Of a stretch of DNA of 64,000 nucleotides, positions 48,014 through 56,357 are shown piece by piece. The DNA is taken from the NCBI GenBank assembly GCA_016935985.1, contig JAFGPW010000001.1, forward strand, positions 124,001-188,000, written 5' to 3'. Position 1 is the stretch's first letter, and each line of letters begins with the position of its first letter. The stretch is from Candidatus Woesearchaeota archaeon (GTDB lineage: Archaea > Nanobdellota > Nanobdellia > Woesearchaeales > JAFGPW01). A model generated the notes under the pieces. It had not been told where the DNA came from. It did no database searches and saw only the letters and a list, made by a program, of their open reading frames with translations. A program made the position numbers and the translations under genes.

Positions 48014-49411
48014 ATGCTGACAGAATCGTTCTCAGGCGTCAGGGGCCGCTACGGCGGTGACATCACCGGAGATCTCGCCATGCGGTACGCCCATGCGCTC
48101 GGGCGCGAGACCCTTGCCCGCACGAGGAAGACCGGCGCGACCTTCGTCGTCGGAGGAGACACCCGTCCGAGCTCACGCTCGCTCATGGACATCTTCATCA
48201 GGGTCCTCCGCGGCTATGGGGACGTGATCGACGTCGGCGTGCAGTCGACGCCCGCTGTCGAGCTCGCGGTCCGCGAATTCGGGGCTGACGGCGGCGCGAT
48301 CGTCACCGCTTCCCACAACGAGCCTGCCGACAACGGATGGAAGCTCCTTGGAGAGACGGGCGCGGTGCTCGGGCCTGCGGCGATGGCGCGGGTGATCCGG
48401 ACCGCCCATGCGAAGCCGGCAGCGCCGGCCGGGAAGGAGGGGACAGTGTCCCGGAAAGGGGCAGGACTCGCTGACGCGTACATACGGTTCGTGCTCGACA
48501 CGATCGGGAAGGGGCATGCGGACGCCATCAGGAAGAGGGGATTCTCGGTCGTGGCAGACCCGAACGGCGGGACCGCCGGCCTCTACCTCGCGACGCTGTT
48601 CGGGCGGCTCGGCATCACCGGCATATACAGGAACATAGAGCCGGGCGTCTTCGCCCGTCGCGTGGAGCCTGATGGGGAATCGATCGGCTATCTCGGCGCC
48701 GTCGCACGGAAGGGGAAGGCCGATCTCGCGGTCGGGTTCGACTGCGACGCCGACCGGGCCGAGTTCGTGCTGCCTTCAGGCAGGATGGTATCAGGCCAGG
48801 AGGTGCTCGCGCTGCTCGTCGACGAGGCGCTCGCGGACGCCGAGACGGGGGCGGTGGTCGTCGCGAACGCGGTCACCTCGAACCTCGTCACCGAGATCGC
48901 GGAGCGCCACGGCGCGCGGGTCGAGCATGTCGACGTCGGTGAGATCAACGTCGTCGAGCGGATGGACGAGCTGCAGAGCCCGGTCGGCGGCGAGGGCTCG
49001 AGCTCAGGCGGCATCTTCCCGCCGAGCAGGTGCAGGGACGGCATCCTCACCTTCGCGATGGTGCTGCGCCTGCTCTCCAGGACCGGCAAGGGGATCGAAG
49101 CGATCCTCGACTCGTACCCTCGGTACTACAGCGGCAGGACCAAGGTCTCCTGCGACCCTGAGGCCGTCCCTCAGGTGCGGCAGCTGCTCAGCGAGAGGTA
49201 CGAGAGCCAAGGCAGGAGGGTCGAGCGCTACGGCGACGGGACCGGCGGGCTCAAGGCCTGGATCGGGGAGAAGAGCTTCATCTTTTTCCGCGCTTCCAAG
49301 ACCGAGGCCGGCCAGTTCCGGATCGTCAGCGACGCCGACGACGAGCAGGAGGCTGAGCGCATCCTCGCGGAAGGGAGATCCCTCCTCATGTCGCTCCTGC
49401 GCAAGCTTTAA
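48014..49411 (+). CDS. Phosphohexomutase (phosphoglucosamine/phosphomannomutase family)
   Basis: A 465-residue alpha-D-phosphohexomutase. The catalytic serine lies in TASHNEP, the metal-binding loop is DCDADRAEF (usually DGDxDR) and the sugar-binding loop GEGSSSGG replaces the common GExSGH. These deviations make the exact sugar uncertain; phosphoglucosamine mutase is plausible. TATA element CTATATAAA gives a leaderless start at 48014. A second mutase lies at 51877, so the two are probably not redundant. Confidence 0.85.
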   Translation: MLTESFSGVRGRYGGDITGDLAMRYAHALGRETLARTRKTGATFVVGGDTRPSSRSLMDIFIRVLRGYGDVIDVGVQSTPAVELAVREFGADGGAIVTASHNEPADNGWKLLGETGAVLGPAAMARVIRTAHAKPAAPAGKEGTVSRKGAGLADAYIRFVLDTIGKGHADAIRKRGFSVVADPNGGTAGLYLATLFGRLGITGIYRNIEPGVFARRVEPDGESIGYLGAVARKGKADLAVGFDCDADRAEFVLPSGRMVSGQEVLALLVDEALADAETGAVVVANAVTSNLVTEIAERHGARVEHVDVGEINVVERMDELQSPVGGEGSSSGGIFPPSRCRDGILTFAMVLRLLSRTGKGIEAILDSYPRYYSGRTKVSCDPEAVPQVRQLLSERYESQGRRVERYGDGTGGLKAWIGEKSFIFFRASKTEAGQFRIVSDADDEQEAERILAEGRSLLMSLLRKL

Positions 49412-49436
49412 GTAACGATTCCCATTCTCCTGCGGC

Positions 49437-50708
49437 ATGGCGCGCTGCTATCTCAGGACCTTCGGCTGCTCGACCAACTTCTCTGAAGGGGAGATCATGC
49501 AGGGCCTCCTTGCCGAGGCGGGGATCGGCCAGGCCGATGCCGCGGAGACCGCCGACGTGATCGTTCTCAATATCTGCACGGTCAAGGGCGACGCCGTCGC
49601 GCTGCGCGAGCTGCGGAGGCTCATGGACGAGCATCCGCAAGCGCGATACGTCATCGCCGGCTGCGTCACCGAGGCCATCATCCCCAAGGCGCGTGAGCTC
49701 GCGCCGGACGCGTCGTTCATCGACACCCACAACATCTCCCATATCGTCGAGGTGGTGCGGTCGTCGCTCGATGGCTCTCCTGCGACGGCGCTCGGGCACA
49801 CGACGGAAGTCAAGCTGCGCATGCCGCGCCTCAGGAGGAACCCTATGGTGGGCATCATCCCAATCGCGAGCGGGTGCATGCAGGGATGCAGCTACTGCTC
49901 GGTGCGGCTGGTGAAGGGCGGCTTGATGTCCTATCCAGAAGCGACGATCGTCGCCGAGGCGAGGGCCGCGCTCGCGTCAGGCTGCGCAGAGCTCTGGATC
50001 ACCTCGCAGGACACCGCGAATTATTGGACTGATAGGGGAGAGGGACGGCTGCCGTCGCTGCTGCGCAGGCTCTGCCGGCTCCCCGACGACTTCAGGATCA
50101 GGGTCGGGATGATGAACCCTACCACCCTGCTGCCGATCGCAGACAGTCTCGTCGAGTCGATGGCGCACCCGAAGGTGTTCAGGTTCCTGCACCTGCCGGT
50201 GCAGAGCGGTAGCGACACGGTGCTCGCCCGGATGGAGCGCCGCTACACGGTCGCCGGCTTCGAGGATCTCGTCGGCCTGTTCAGGGATCGGCTGCCGGGG
50301 CTCACGCTCTCGACTGACATCATCTGCGGCTTCCCCGGCGAGACGGAAGAGGATTTCCGGGCCTCTGTCGACCTCGTCCGGCGGCTGCGCCCCGAAGTCC
50401 TCAACATCTCGCGGTTCGTGCCCCGCGAGGGGACTCAGGCCGCCGCCATGCGCATGCTCCCTCCCAGCGTCGCGCGTGACCGGACACGGGAGCTCACCCG
50501 CGTTTTCGGCCCGATCGCGCTGGCGACGAACAGGGAGCTCGTCGGCCGGGAGGTGACGGTGCTGATCGATGAGGAGGGGAAGGGAGGGACCAGGGTCGGC
50601 AGGACCGACGGCTACCGGCCGGTGGTCGTGGAAGGCACGCACCGGCCCGGCTCACGCGTACGGGTGCGGATCAGGCGCGCGACGTGTCACGACCTGCGGG
50701 CTTTCTGA
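49437..50708 (+). CDS. tRNA t6A methylthiotransferase (archaeal MtaB/CDKAL1 type)
   Basis: A 423-residue radical SAM methylthiotransferase. The N-terminal UPF0004 domain has cysteines in FGCSTN, NICTVKG and AGCV; the radical SAM motif is CMQGCSYCS (near residue 145), followed by the VQSGSD block and a C-terminal TRAM domain. Archaeal members make ms2t6A at position 37 of tRNA. Together with Taw1 this is a tRNA-modification pair. TATA element CTTTAAGTA lies about 30 nt upstream. Confidence 0.93.
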   Translation: MARCYLRTFGCSTNFSEGEIMQGLLAEAGIGQADAAETADVIVLNICTVKGDAVALRELRRLMDEHPQARYVIAGCVTEAIIPKARELAPDASFIDTHNISHIVEVVRSSLDGSPATALGHTTEVKLRMPRLRRNPMVGIIPIASGCMQGCSYCSVRLVKGGLMSYPEATIVAEARAALASGCAELWITSQDTANYWTDRGEGRLPSLLRRLCRLPDDFRIRVGMMNPTTLLPIADSLVESMAHPKVFRFLHLPVQSGSDTVLARMERRYTVAGFEDLVGLFRDRLPGLTLSTDIICGFPGETEEDFRASVDLVRRLRPEVLNISRFVPREGTQAAAMRMLPPSVARDRTRELTRVFGPIALATNRELVGREVTVLIDEEGKGGTRVGRTDGYRPVVVEGTHRPGSRVRVRIRRATCHDLRAF

Positions 50709-50759
50709 TGGCAGAAGGGTTCGGTAGCGGTGGCCCTGCGGGAGAAGGGGGATCGCGGC

Positions 50760-50861
50760 CTAGCGCTTCTCGCCGCGCTTGTCGGCGAGGAAATCGCGCA
50801 GGCCGATGATCCGGGTGACGAGACCGTCCTCGTCTATCAGTTCGACCTTCTTAGTGGGCAT
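50760..50861 (-). CDS. 33-residue protein divergent from RHH-nucleotidyltransferase
   Basis: A short frame, MPTKKVELIDEDGLVTRIIG then a basic end, with a GGTGG site and a strong TATA box (TATATATA, 50916-50923) about 57 bases before the ATG. The predicted transcript start (near 50894) falls in a TATCATACCC copy. The promoter quality argues for a real small gene; the function is unknown. Confidence 0.5.
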   Translation of the reverse strand: MPTKKVELIDEDGLVTRIIGLRDFLADKRGEKR

Positions 50862-50888
50862 GGAGGTTCCACCAGGTTGATATTACCT

Positions 50889-50960
50889 TATCATACCCTT
50901 CGTGGGAGGAACCCTTATATATATTTTACGAAGCTGTCATACACTATCATACCCATCATA
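50889..50960. promoter_or_regulatory. Candidate operator: TCATA repeats in a divergent promoter
   Basis: TATCATACCC occurs at 50889-50898 and 50945-50954. Around the second copy the core TCATA recurs at 50937, 50947 and 50956, i.e. with 9-10 base spacing on one face of the helix. The last copy abuts the TATA box of the RHH-nucleotidyltransferase gene, and the first lies at the start site of the divergent small gene. Ribbon-helix-helix dimers commonly bind such tandem repeats. Confidence 0.6.
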
Positions 50961-50995
50961 AGATTTAAATAGGAGCATGCCATTTCCGCAGGGTC

Positions 50996-51832
50996 ATGAA
51001 AGAGCGCGTCACCTTCACCATCGAGGCGGACGTCCTCCGCCAGGTGGACAGCCATATAGACGGCCATAGAATCAAGAACCGCAGCCATGCTGTCGAGGTC
51101 TTGCTTCTGAAGGCGCTCGGCAGCAACGTGCCGCAGAAGGCGCTCGTGCTCGCCGGCGGCAAGGGGACGCGGCTCAAGCCGATCACCCACGAGATCCCGA
51201 AGCCCCTCGTGCCGCTGCACGACAAGCCGATCGTCGAGCACGTCATCGATCTCTTCAGGAAGTACGGCGTGAAGGAGGTCATATTCGCGATCGGGTACAA
51301 GGGCGAGAAGATCAGGGACTACTTCGGCGACGGCAGGCGCTTCGGCATGCGCTTCACCTATGTCGATGAGAAAGAGCCCCTCGGCACCGCCGGCTGCCTG
51401 CGCCTGGCGAAGAAGCATCTCGACAGGACCTTCATCATGTGCAACGCCGACGAGCTCAAGAACATCGACCTGCACGACATGTTCATGTTCCACAAGAGGA
51501 ACAGGGGCCTTGCCACCGACGCGCTCACGACCGTCGAGGACCCTTCGATGTATGGGGTCGCGCGGCTCAAGGGGAACCAGATCCTCGAGTTCATCGAGAA
51601 GCCGAAGAGGGGGACCGCCCCCTCGAACCTTATCAACGCGGGGCTCTACATCCTCGAGCCCGAGGTCATCGACTACGTGCCGAAGGGCATGGCCTCGCTC
51701 GAGCGGGACGTCTTCCCGGTGCTCGCGAAGGAGGGCAGGCTCTACGGCTACGCCTTCGACGGCCAGTGGTTCGACACCGGCACCATGGAGCGCTACGAGC
51801 GCGCCATCCAGGAATGGAAGGATATCGAGTGA
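50996..51832 (+). CDS. RHH DNA-binding domain fused to sugar-phosphate nucleotidyltransferase
   Basis: A 278-residue fusion. Residues 1-41 are a ribbon-helix-helix domain (strand RVTFTI, helix EADVLRQVDSHID, helix NRSHAVEVLLLKAL). Residues 48-278 are a mannose-1-phosphate guanylyltransferase/glucose-1-phosphate thymidylyltransferase-type enzyme: LVLAGGKGTRLKP (50-62), PKPLVPLHDKPI, CNADE, EKPKRG, NAGLYILEPEV. The enzyme probably makes GDP-mannose or a related sugar nucleotide with the mutase downstream. TATA element TTTAAATA (50964-50971) gives a leaderless start. Autoregulation is the obvious hypothesis. Confidence 0.88.
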   Translation: MKERVTFTIEADVLRQVDSHIDGHRIKNRSHAVEVLLLKALGSNVPQKALVLAGGKGTRLKPITHEIPKPLVPLHDKPIVEHVIDLFRKYGVKEVIFAIGYKGEKIRDYFGDGRRFGMRFTYVDEKEPLGTAGCLRLAKKHLDRTFIMCNADELKNIDLHDMFMFHKRNRGLATDALTTVEDPSMYGVARLKGNQILEFIEKPKRGTAPSNLINAGLYILEPEVIDYVPKGMASLERDVFPVLAKEGRLYGYAFDGQWFDTGTMERYERAIQEWKDIE

Positions 51833-51876
51833 GCCGCCGGCGCAGGCCGTGACGGCTCTTCTAGAGGTGGACGAGA

Positions 51877-53235
51877 GTGGACGTCAATCCGACGATATTC
51901 AGGGAATACGATATCAGGGGGCTCAACGGCTCCGACCTTTCCGACGACATGTACTACCATTTCGGCAGGGCGGTGGGCACGTATCTCGGCGCAGGGCCAA
52001 TCGTCGTCGGCAGGGACAACCGGCCGACCTCGAAGGACTACAGCGACAGCCTGATCAGGGGGCTCGTCGAGAGCGGCATGAAGGTCGTCGACATCGGCGA
52101 GGTGCCTTCGCCCGTCGTCTACTTCGCGATCCATTTCCTCAGCATCCCCAGCGGCGCGGTCGTCACCGCCTCGCACAACCCGTCGGAGTACAACGGGCTC
52201 AAGGTCCTCAAAGGAAAGCACTGCATCTACGGCAAGGAGATCCAGAAGCTCCTCCGGATCATCCGGGAGGAGGACTATGCCGACGGTGAGGGGGCGGTCG
52301 AGGAGCGGAATGTCGACGACGACTACATCTCATGCATCACGACGCGTGTCAGGCCCGCCCGGCGCCTGAAAGTGGTCCTCGACTGCGGCAACGGAGTCAC
52401 CAGCAGGTTCGGGCCGCGGCTCCTGAGGGGCCTGGGCTGCGAGGTCGTCGAGCTCTTCTGCGAATCCGACGGCACGTTCCCGAACCACCACCCCGACCCC
52501 ACGAAGCCCGGGGAGTATTCGGCCCTCATAAAGACTGTCAGGGAGGAGAAGGCGGACCTCGGCATCGCGTACGACGGCGACGGCGACCGCCTCGGGGCGA
52601 TCACCGAGAAGGGCGAGATGATCTTCGGGGACCAGATGATGATCCTCTTCGCGCGGGAGGTGCTCGCGAAGCACCCGGGAGCCAAAATCTGCATCGAGGT
52701 CAAGTGCTCGCAGGGGCTCTTCGAGGACGTCGAGGCGCACGGCGGGAAGGCCATCTGGAGCATGACCGGCCACTCGCTCATCGAGGCGCTCATGCAGCGT
52801 GAGCACGCGCTCCTCACCGGCGAGATGAGCGGCCACCTCTTCTTCGCCGACGAGTACTACGGGTTCGATGATGCGATGTACGCCTCGGCACGGCTGATCA
52901 GGATCCTCGCGGCGGGGAAGAAGACGCTCTCCGGCCTCCTCGCCGACGCCCCGAAGTACTATCCGACGCCCGAGATCAGGGTGGACTGCCCGGACGAGGT
53001 CAAGTTCGGCATCGTCAAGGAGGCGACCGCGCGCTTCAAGCGCGACCATGATGTCATCGACATCGACGGCGTGCGGGTGCTGTTCCCCGACGGTTGGGGC
53101 CTGATACGCGCCTCGAACACCCAGCCTGCCCTCGTTCTCCGCGCCGAAGGGAAGACCGTAGCAGCCCGCGACAGGATAAAAGGGGAACTGAAGAAGGCCC
53201 TCTCCGCCCATAAGGAGATACGGCTCGATTTCTAG
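51877..53235 (+). CDS. manB: Phosphomannomutase/phosphoglucomutase
   Basis: A 452-residue phosphohexomutase with fully standard motifs: FREYDIRG at the N-terminus, the catalytic serine in TASHNPSEYNG, the metal loop DGDGDRLG, the sugar loop GEMSGH, and the phosphate loop RASNTQP. It interconverts mannose-6- and -1-phosphate (or glucose). A GGTGG site seven bases before the GTG supports the start. It forms an operon with the RHH-nucleotidyltransferase. Confidence 0.93.
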   Translation: MDVNPTIFREYDIRGLNGSDLSDDMYYHFGRAVGTYLGAGPIVVGRDNRPTSKDYSDSLIRGLVESGMKVVDIGEVPSPVVYFAIHFLSIPSGAVVTASHNPSEYNGLKVLKGKHCIYGKEIQKLLRIIREEDYADGEGAVEERNVDDDYISCITTRVRPARRLKVVLDCGNGVTSRFGPRLLRGLGCEVVELFCESDGTFPNHHPDPTKPGEYSALIKTVREEKADLGIAYDGDGDRLGAITEKGEMIFGDQMMILFAREVLAKHPGAKICIEVKCSQGLFEDVEAHGGKAIWSMTGHSLIEALMQREHALLTGEMSGHLFFADEYYGFDDAMYASARLIRILAAGKKTLSGLLADAPKYYPTPEIRVDCPDEVKFGIVKEATARFKRDHDVIDIDGVRVLFPDGWGLIRASNTQPALVLRAEGKTVAARDRIKGELKKALSAHKEIRLDF

Positions 53236-53250
53236 CTGCATTAAGGCCAG

Positions 53251-53270
53251 AATCGCCTTTTTTCCTTCTA
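53251..53270 (+). terminator. Oligo-T terminator after manB
   Basis: A pyrimidine-rich stretch with six consecutive T residues follows the manB stop. No clear hairpin is present. Confidence 0.35.
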
Positions 53271-53303
53271 TCCCCTCCAATCTCCAGCCCTGTTTTCCGC
53301 AAA

Positions 53304-53335
53304 CTTTATAAACACTCCCACATTCCCCAACCCCA
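53304..53335 (+). promoter_or_regulatory. pop5/exosome superoperon promoter with CATTCC element
   Basis: CTTTATAAA (53304-53312), eight bases, then CATTCCCCAACCCCA (53321-53335), identical over 15 bases and in spacing to the uL1 promoter. The predicted start is near 53334, giving a leader of about 60 nt. Confidence 0.75.
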
Positions 53336-53356
53336 GAGAGAAGAGGAAAAAGACAT

Positions 53357-53364
53357 ACTAGTGC
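53357..53364 (+). promoter_or_regulatory. Leader element ACTAGTGC shared with the uL1 leader
   Basis: ACTAGTGC begins 36 bases after the start of CATTCC, exactly as in the uL1 leader (2351-2358). The bases between are unrelated in the two leaders, so conservation is specific. Confidence 0.45.
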
Positions 53365-53394
53365 TGTCTATTTTCTCGGCGTTGACCAAAGGTG

Positions 53395-53760
53395 ATGCCC
53401 ACAGTGCGTACCGCAAAGCCGCTCTTGCCTAGCCTCCGTGAACGCAAACGGTATCTCGTCTTCGAGGTCCTGAGCGACTCGCGGATAGCCGATTTCGGAG
53501 CGGTCGCCGGCGCGATCACCGACGCCTCCCGCACGCTCTACGGCGAGCTGGGCCTCGCGAAGCAGGGCCTCTGGCTCCTGAAGGAAGCGTGGGACGGGGA
53601 GCGGCAACGGGGCATCCTCAGGGTCAACCGCTCGCATGTCGACGAGGCGAAGCTCGCGCTCGCCGCGATCAGGAGGGTAGGGAAAGGCGAGGCCGCGGTC
53701 CGCAGCCTCGGCGTCTCCGGCATCCTGAAGAAGGCGCGCGAGAGGTTCCTCGCCGCATGA
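53395..53760 (+). CDS. rnp2: RNase P protein subunit Pop5 (Rnp2)
   Basis: A 121-residue Pop5-family protein: LRERKRYLVFEVLSDSRI opens the fold, and ILRVNRSHVDEAKLALAAIRRVG is the conserved RNA-binding core. It pairs with Rpp30 as a cofactor of RNase P RNA. The ATG at 53395 follows AAAGGTG. It begins the archaeal RNase P-proteasome-SBDS-exosome superoperon. Confidence 0.88.
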   Translation: MPTVRTAKPLLPSLRERKRYLVFEVLSDSRIADFGAVAGAITDASRTLYGELGLAKQGLWLLKEAWDGERQRGILRVNRSHVDEAKLALAAIRRVGKGEAAVRSLGVSGILKKARERFLAA

Positions 53761-53806
53761 CCGGTCCGCACGACACGATCCAACACAGAACCGAAGGTGA
53801 TACCAC

Positions 53807-54535
53807 ATGCAACCGATGAACCACCAGGTCATGGGATACGACAGGGCGATAACCATGTTCTCGCCTGACGGACGGCTGCTCCAGGTCGAGTACGCGAAGA
53901 AGACCGTCAAGCAGGGCTCCACCGCGATCGGCATCGTCGCGAGCGACGGCGTGGTCCTCCTGACCGACAAGCGCATCGTCGACAGCCTCGTCGTGCCCGA
54001 ATCGGTCGAGAAGATATTCCAGGTGGATGACCATATCGGCGCGACCGCGTCCGGCATCCTCTCCGACGCGCGGGTGCTCATCGAGCGCGCGCAGGTGAAG
54101 GCCCAGCAGCACAAGATACAGTACGACACGCCGATCGACACGCTCTCGATCGTGAAGGATATCTGCAACCTCAAGCAGCTGTGCACGCAGTCGGGCGGCC
54201 TCCGCCCCTTCGGCGTCTCGATCCTCGTCGCGGGGATCGACAGCGACGGGCCGAAGCTCTTCGAGACCGACCCCACCGGCATCTTCTTCCAGTACAAGGC
54301 GACGGTGATCGGCGAGGGAGAGACCGACATCGAGGAGATTCTCCACAAGGAGTACAAGGAGAGCATGACGATCGATGACGCCGCCAAGCTCGCGGTGAAG
54401 GCGCTCGTGAAGGTGCTCGGCGAAGACCTCTCGGTGGAACGGCTCGACTGCGCGATCATCAGGAAGAGCGACAAGCAGTTCATGAAGCTCGGCAGGGACG
54501 CGCTCGCGAAGTACGTCGCCGCGGCGAAGAAATGA
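53807..54535 (+). CDS. psmA: Proteasome subunit alpha
   Basis: A 242-residue 20S proteasome alpha subunit. The N-terminal signature YDRAITMFSPDGRLLQVEYAKK, TTAIGI-like STAIGIVASDGVVLLTDKR and GVSILVAGIDSDGPKLFETDPTG all match. Seven copies form the gating ring of the 20S core. AAGGTGATACCAC precedes the ATG. No beta subunit gene lies in this window. Confidence 0.96.
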   Translation: MQPMNHQVMGYDRAITMFSPDGRLLQVEYAKKTVKQGSTAIGIVASDGVVLLTDKRIVDSLVVPESVEKIFQVDDHIGATASGILSDARVLIERAQVKAQQHKIQYDTPIDTLSIVKDICNLKQLCTQSGGLRPFGVSILVAGIDSDGPKLFETDPTGIFFQYKATVIGEGETDIEEILHKEYKESMTIDDAAKLAVKALVKVLGEDLSVERLDCAIIRKSDKQFMKLGRDALAKYVAAAKK

Positions 54536-54620
54536 GGATTGAGAGACCGATGGCGCGAGCGCCGGAACCCACAGCCACCCGCACCCATGACAGCTCCCCG
54601 AAGCGCGAGGTGAACGGACC

Positions 54621-55343
54621 GTGAAAGGACACCAGACATTCGACCATGAGCGCGTCTCGCTCGACATCGCGCGCATCAGGCGCGGCGGATGCGCCTATGA
54701 GATAGTAATCGACCCGGACAAGGCGATCGCGTTCAGGAACGGGAAGCTCGCCGATGCGTCGGAGACCCTTAAGTCAGAGCACGTCTTCTTCGACGCCCGC
54801 AAGGGAGATCTCGCCTCGGAGAGCCAGATGGAGGCCGAGTTCGGAAGCGCCGACCCGGTCAAGGTGGCGGCCGTCATCCTGAAGGATGGCGAGATGCACC
54901 TCACCGCCGAGTACAAGGCGCAGCTGCGCGAGGAGAAGCGCAAGGGGATCATCGTCTTCATCCATCGGAACGGAGCCGATCCCCGGACGCACCTGCCCCA
55001 TCCGCCGCAGCGGATCGAGGCGGCGCTCGACCAGGCCAAGGTACGGATCGACGAGTTCGCGAGGGTGGAGGACCAGGTCCAGGATATCATCAAGCGGCTG
55101 CGGCCGATCCTGCCCATCAGGTTCGAGGTGCAGGAGTTCGCGATACGGATCCCTCCTGAGCACGCGGCGAGGACCTACTCGCTCGTGAAGGGCGGCGCGA
55201 CGATAACCCAGGAGTCCTGGCAGACCGACGGCTCCTGGATCGCGAAGGTGGAGCTCCCTGCAGGCGCGACCGAGGAGTTCTTCGACAGGCTCAACTCCGC
55301 CACCCACGGTGGGATAGAGTCCAAGCTCCTCTCGAGGAAGTGA
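54621..55343 (+). CDS. sbds: SBDS ribosome maturation factor
   Basis: A 240-residue SBDS protein with three domains: the N-terminal FYSH domain (about 1-90), a helical middle (about 105-165) and a ferredoxin-like C-terminus (165-240). In eukaryotes SBDS releases eIF6 from the 60S subunit; the same is assumed in archaea. The start is a GTG at 54621 about 10 bases after GAGGTGA. Confidence 0.95.
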   Translation: MKGHQTFDHERVSLDIARIRRGGCAYEIVIDPDKAIAFRNGKLADASETLKSEHVFFDARKGDLASESQMEAEFGSADPVKVAAVILKDGEMHLTAEYKAQLREEKRKGIIVFIHRNGADPRTHLPHPPQRIEAALDQAKVRIDEFARVEDQVQDIIKRLRPILPIRFEVQEFAIRIPPEHAARTYSLVKGGATITQESWQTDGSWIAKVELPAGATEEFFDRLNSATHGGIESKLLSRK

Positions 55344-55436
55344 CAGCAGGCGGACGATTGGGACAGACAGCAATAAGGAAACCAACCGCATCGCATTCGA
55401 CACAGAACGAACGACATGAACATAAGGTGAAAAGCA

Positions 55437-56300
55437 ATGGGAGAATTACTCGTACAGGACAAGAATATCGTCGTCCCGGGCGAGGAGCTCGCGACCGGCA
55501 TGGATTACCTGCCGGGAGCCGGCACCTTCCGCGACGGCGAACGGATCGTCGCCGGCAGGCTGGGCCTCACATCGGTCCAGGGCCGGGCGGTCAAGATCAT
55601 CCCCCTCGCGGGGAAATACCTGCCGAAGAAGAACGACATCATCATCGGCACGGTGACGGACGTGCTGCTCAACGGCTGGCGGGTCGACACGAACTCGGCC
55701 TACACCGCGATGCTCACGCTGAAGGACGCGACGGCGGAGTTCATCAACAAGGGCGACGACCTCACCAGGTACTACAGCTTCGGCGACCTCATCGTCTCGA
55801 AGATCGTGCAGGTGACGAGCCAGAACCTCATCGACCTCTCGATGAAAGGGCCGGGGCTGAAGAAGCTCCACGGCGGCCGCGTGATCAGGGTGAACCCGCA
55901 CAAGGTCCCTCGCATCATCGGCAAGCAGGGTTCCATGGTCTCGATGGTGAAGAACGCGACCGGCTGCCGGATCGTCGTCGGCCAGAACGGCGTCGTCTGG
56001 ATCCAGGGCGAGCCCAAGGACGAGACGTTCGCGGTGAAGACGGTCGAGATGATCGAGGAGCAGGCCCACATCTCAGGGCTCACGGAGAAGGTGAAATCGT
56101 TCCTCGAGGAGAACGGCTACACCGTCAACCCCGACGCGCGCCCCGACGAGACCGACGGGTACTACAGCGATCCCGAGCGCCACCACGGCGACGGGGAGCG
56201 GAGGTACCCCGACGGCGAACGGCGCTATGGCGGAGAGCGGCGGTTCGGAAGCGACCGACGCCCCCGCGATCGCGACCAGGAGAGGCGCAGCAGGCGCTGA
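55437..56300 (+). CDS. rrp4: Exosome complex RNA-binding subunit Rrp4
   Basis: A 287-residue Rrp4. It has an N-terminal domain (VVPGEELA), a central S1 domain (DIIIGTVTDVLLNGWRVDTN) and a KH domain (VPRIIGKQGSMVSMVKNATGCRIVVGQNG). A tail of about 55 residues carries short Arg-rich repeats around GERRY, GERRF and SDRRP. Family members usually end soon after the KH domain, so the tail is an addition and could add RNA binding. AAGGTGA precedes the ATG. Confidence 0.94.
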   Translation: MGELLVQDKNIVVPGEELATGMDYLPGAGTFRDGERIVAGRLGLTSVQGRAVKIIPLAGKYLPKKNDIIIGTVTDVLLNGWRVDTNSAYTAMLTLKDATAEFINKGDDLTRYYSFGDLIVSKIVQVTSQNLIDLSMKGPGLKKLHGGRVIRVNPHKVPRIIGKQGSMVSMVKNATGCRIVVGQNGVVWIQGEPKDETFAVKTVEMIEEQAHISGLTEKVKSFLEENGYTVNPDARPDETDGYYSDPERHHGDGERRYPDGERRYGGERRFGSDRRPRDRDQERRSRR

Positions 56301-56357
56301 TCCCGCCGCATGCCGCATCAGCGGCGATCGACAACGAACAATCATAAGGTGCACAAA

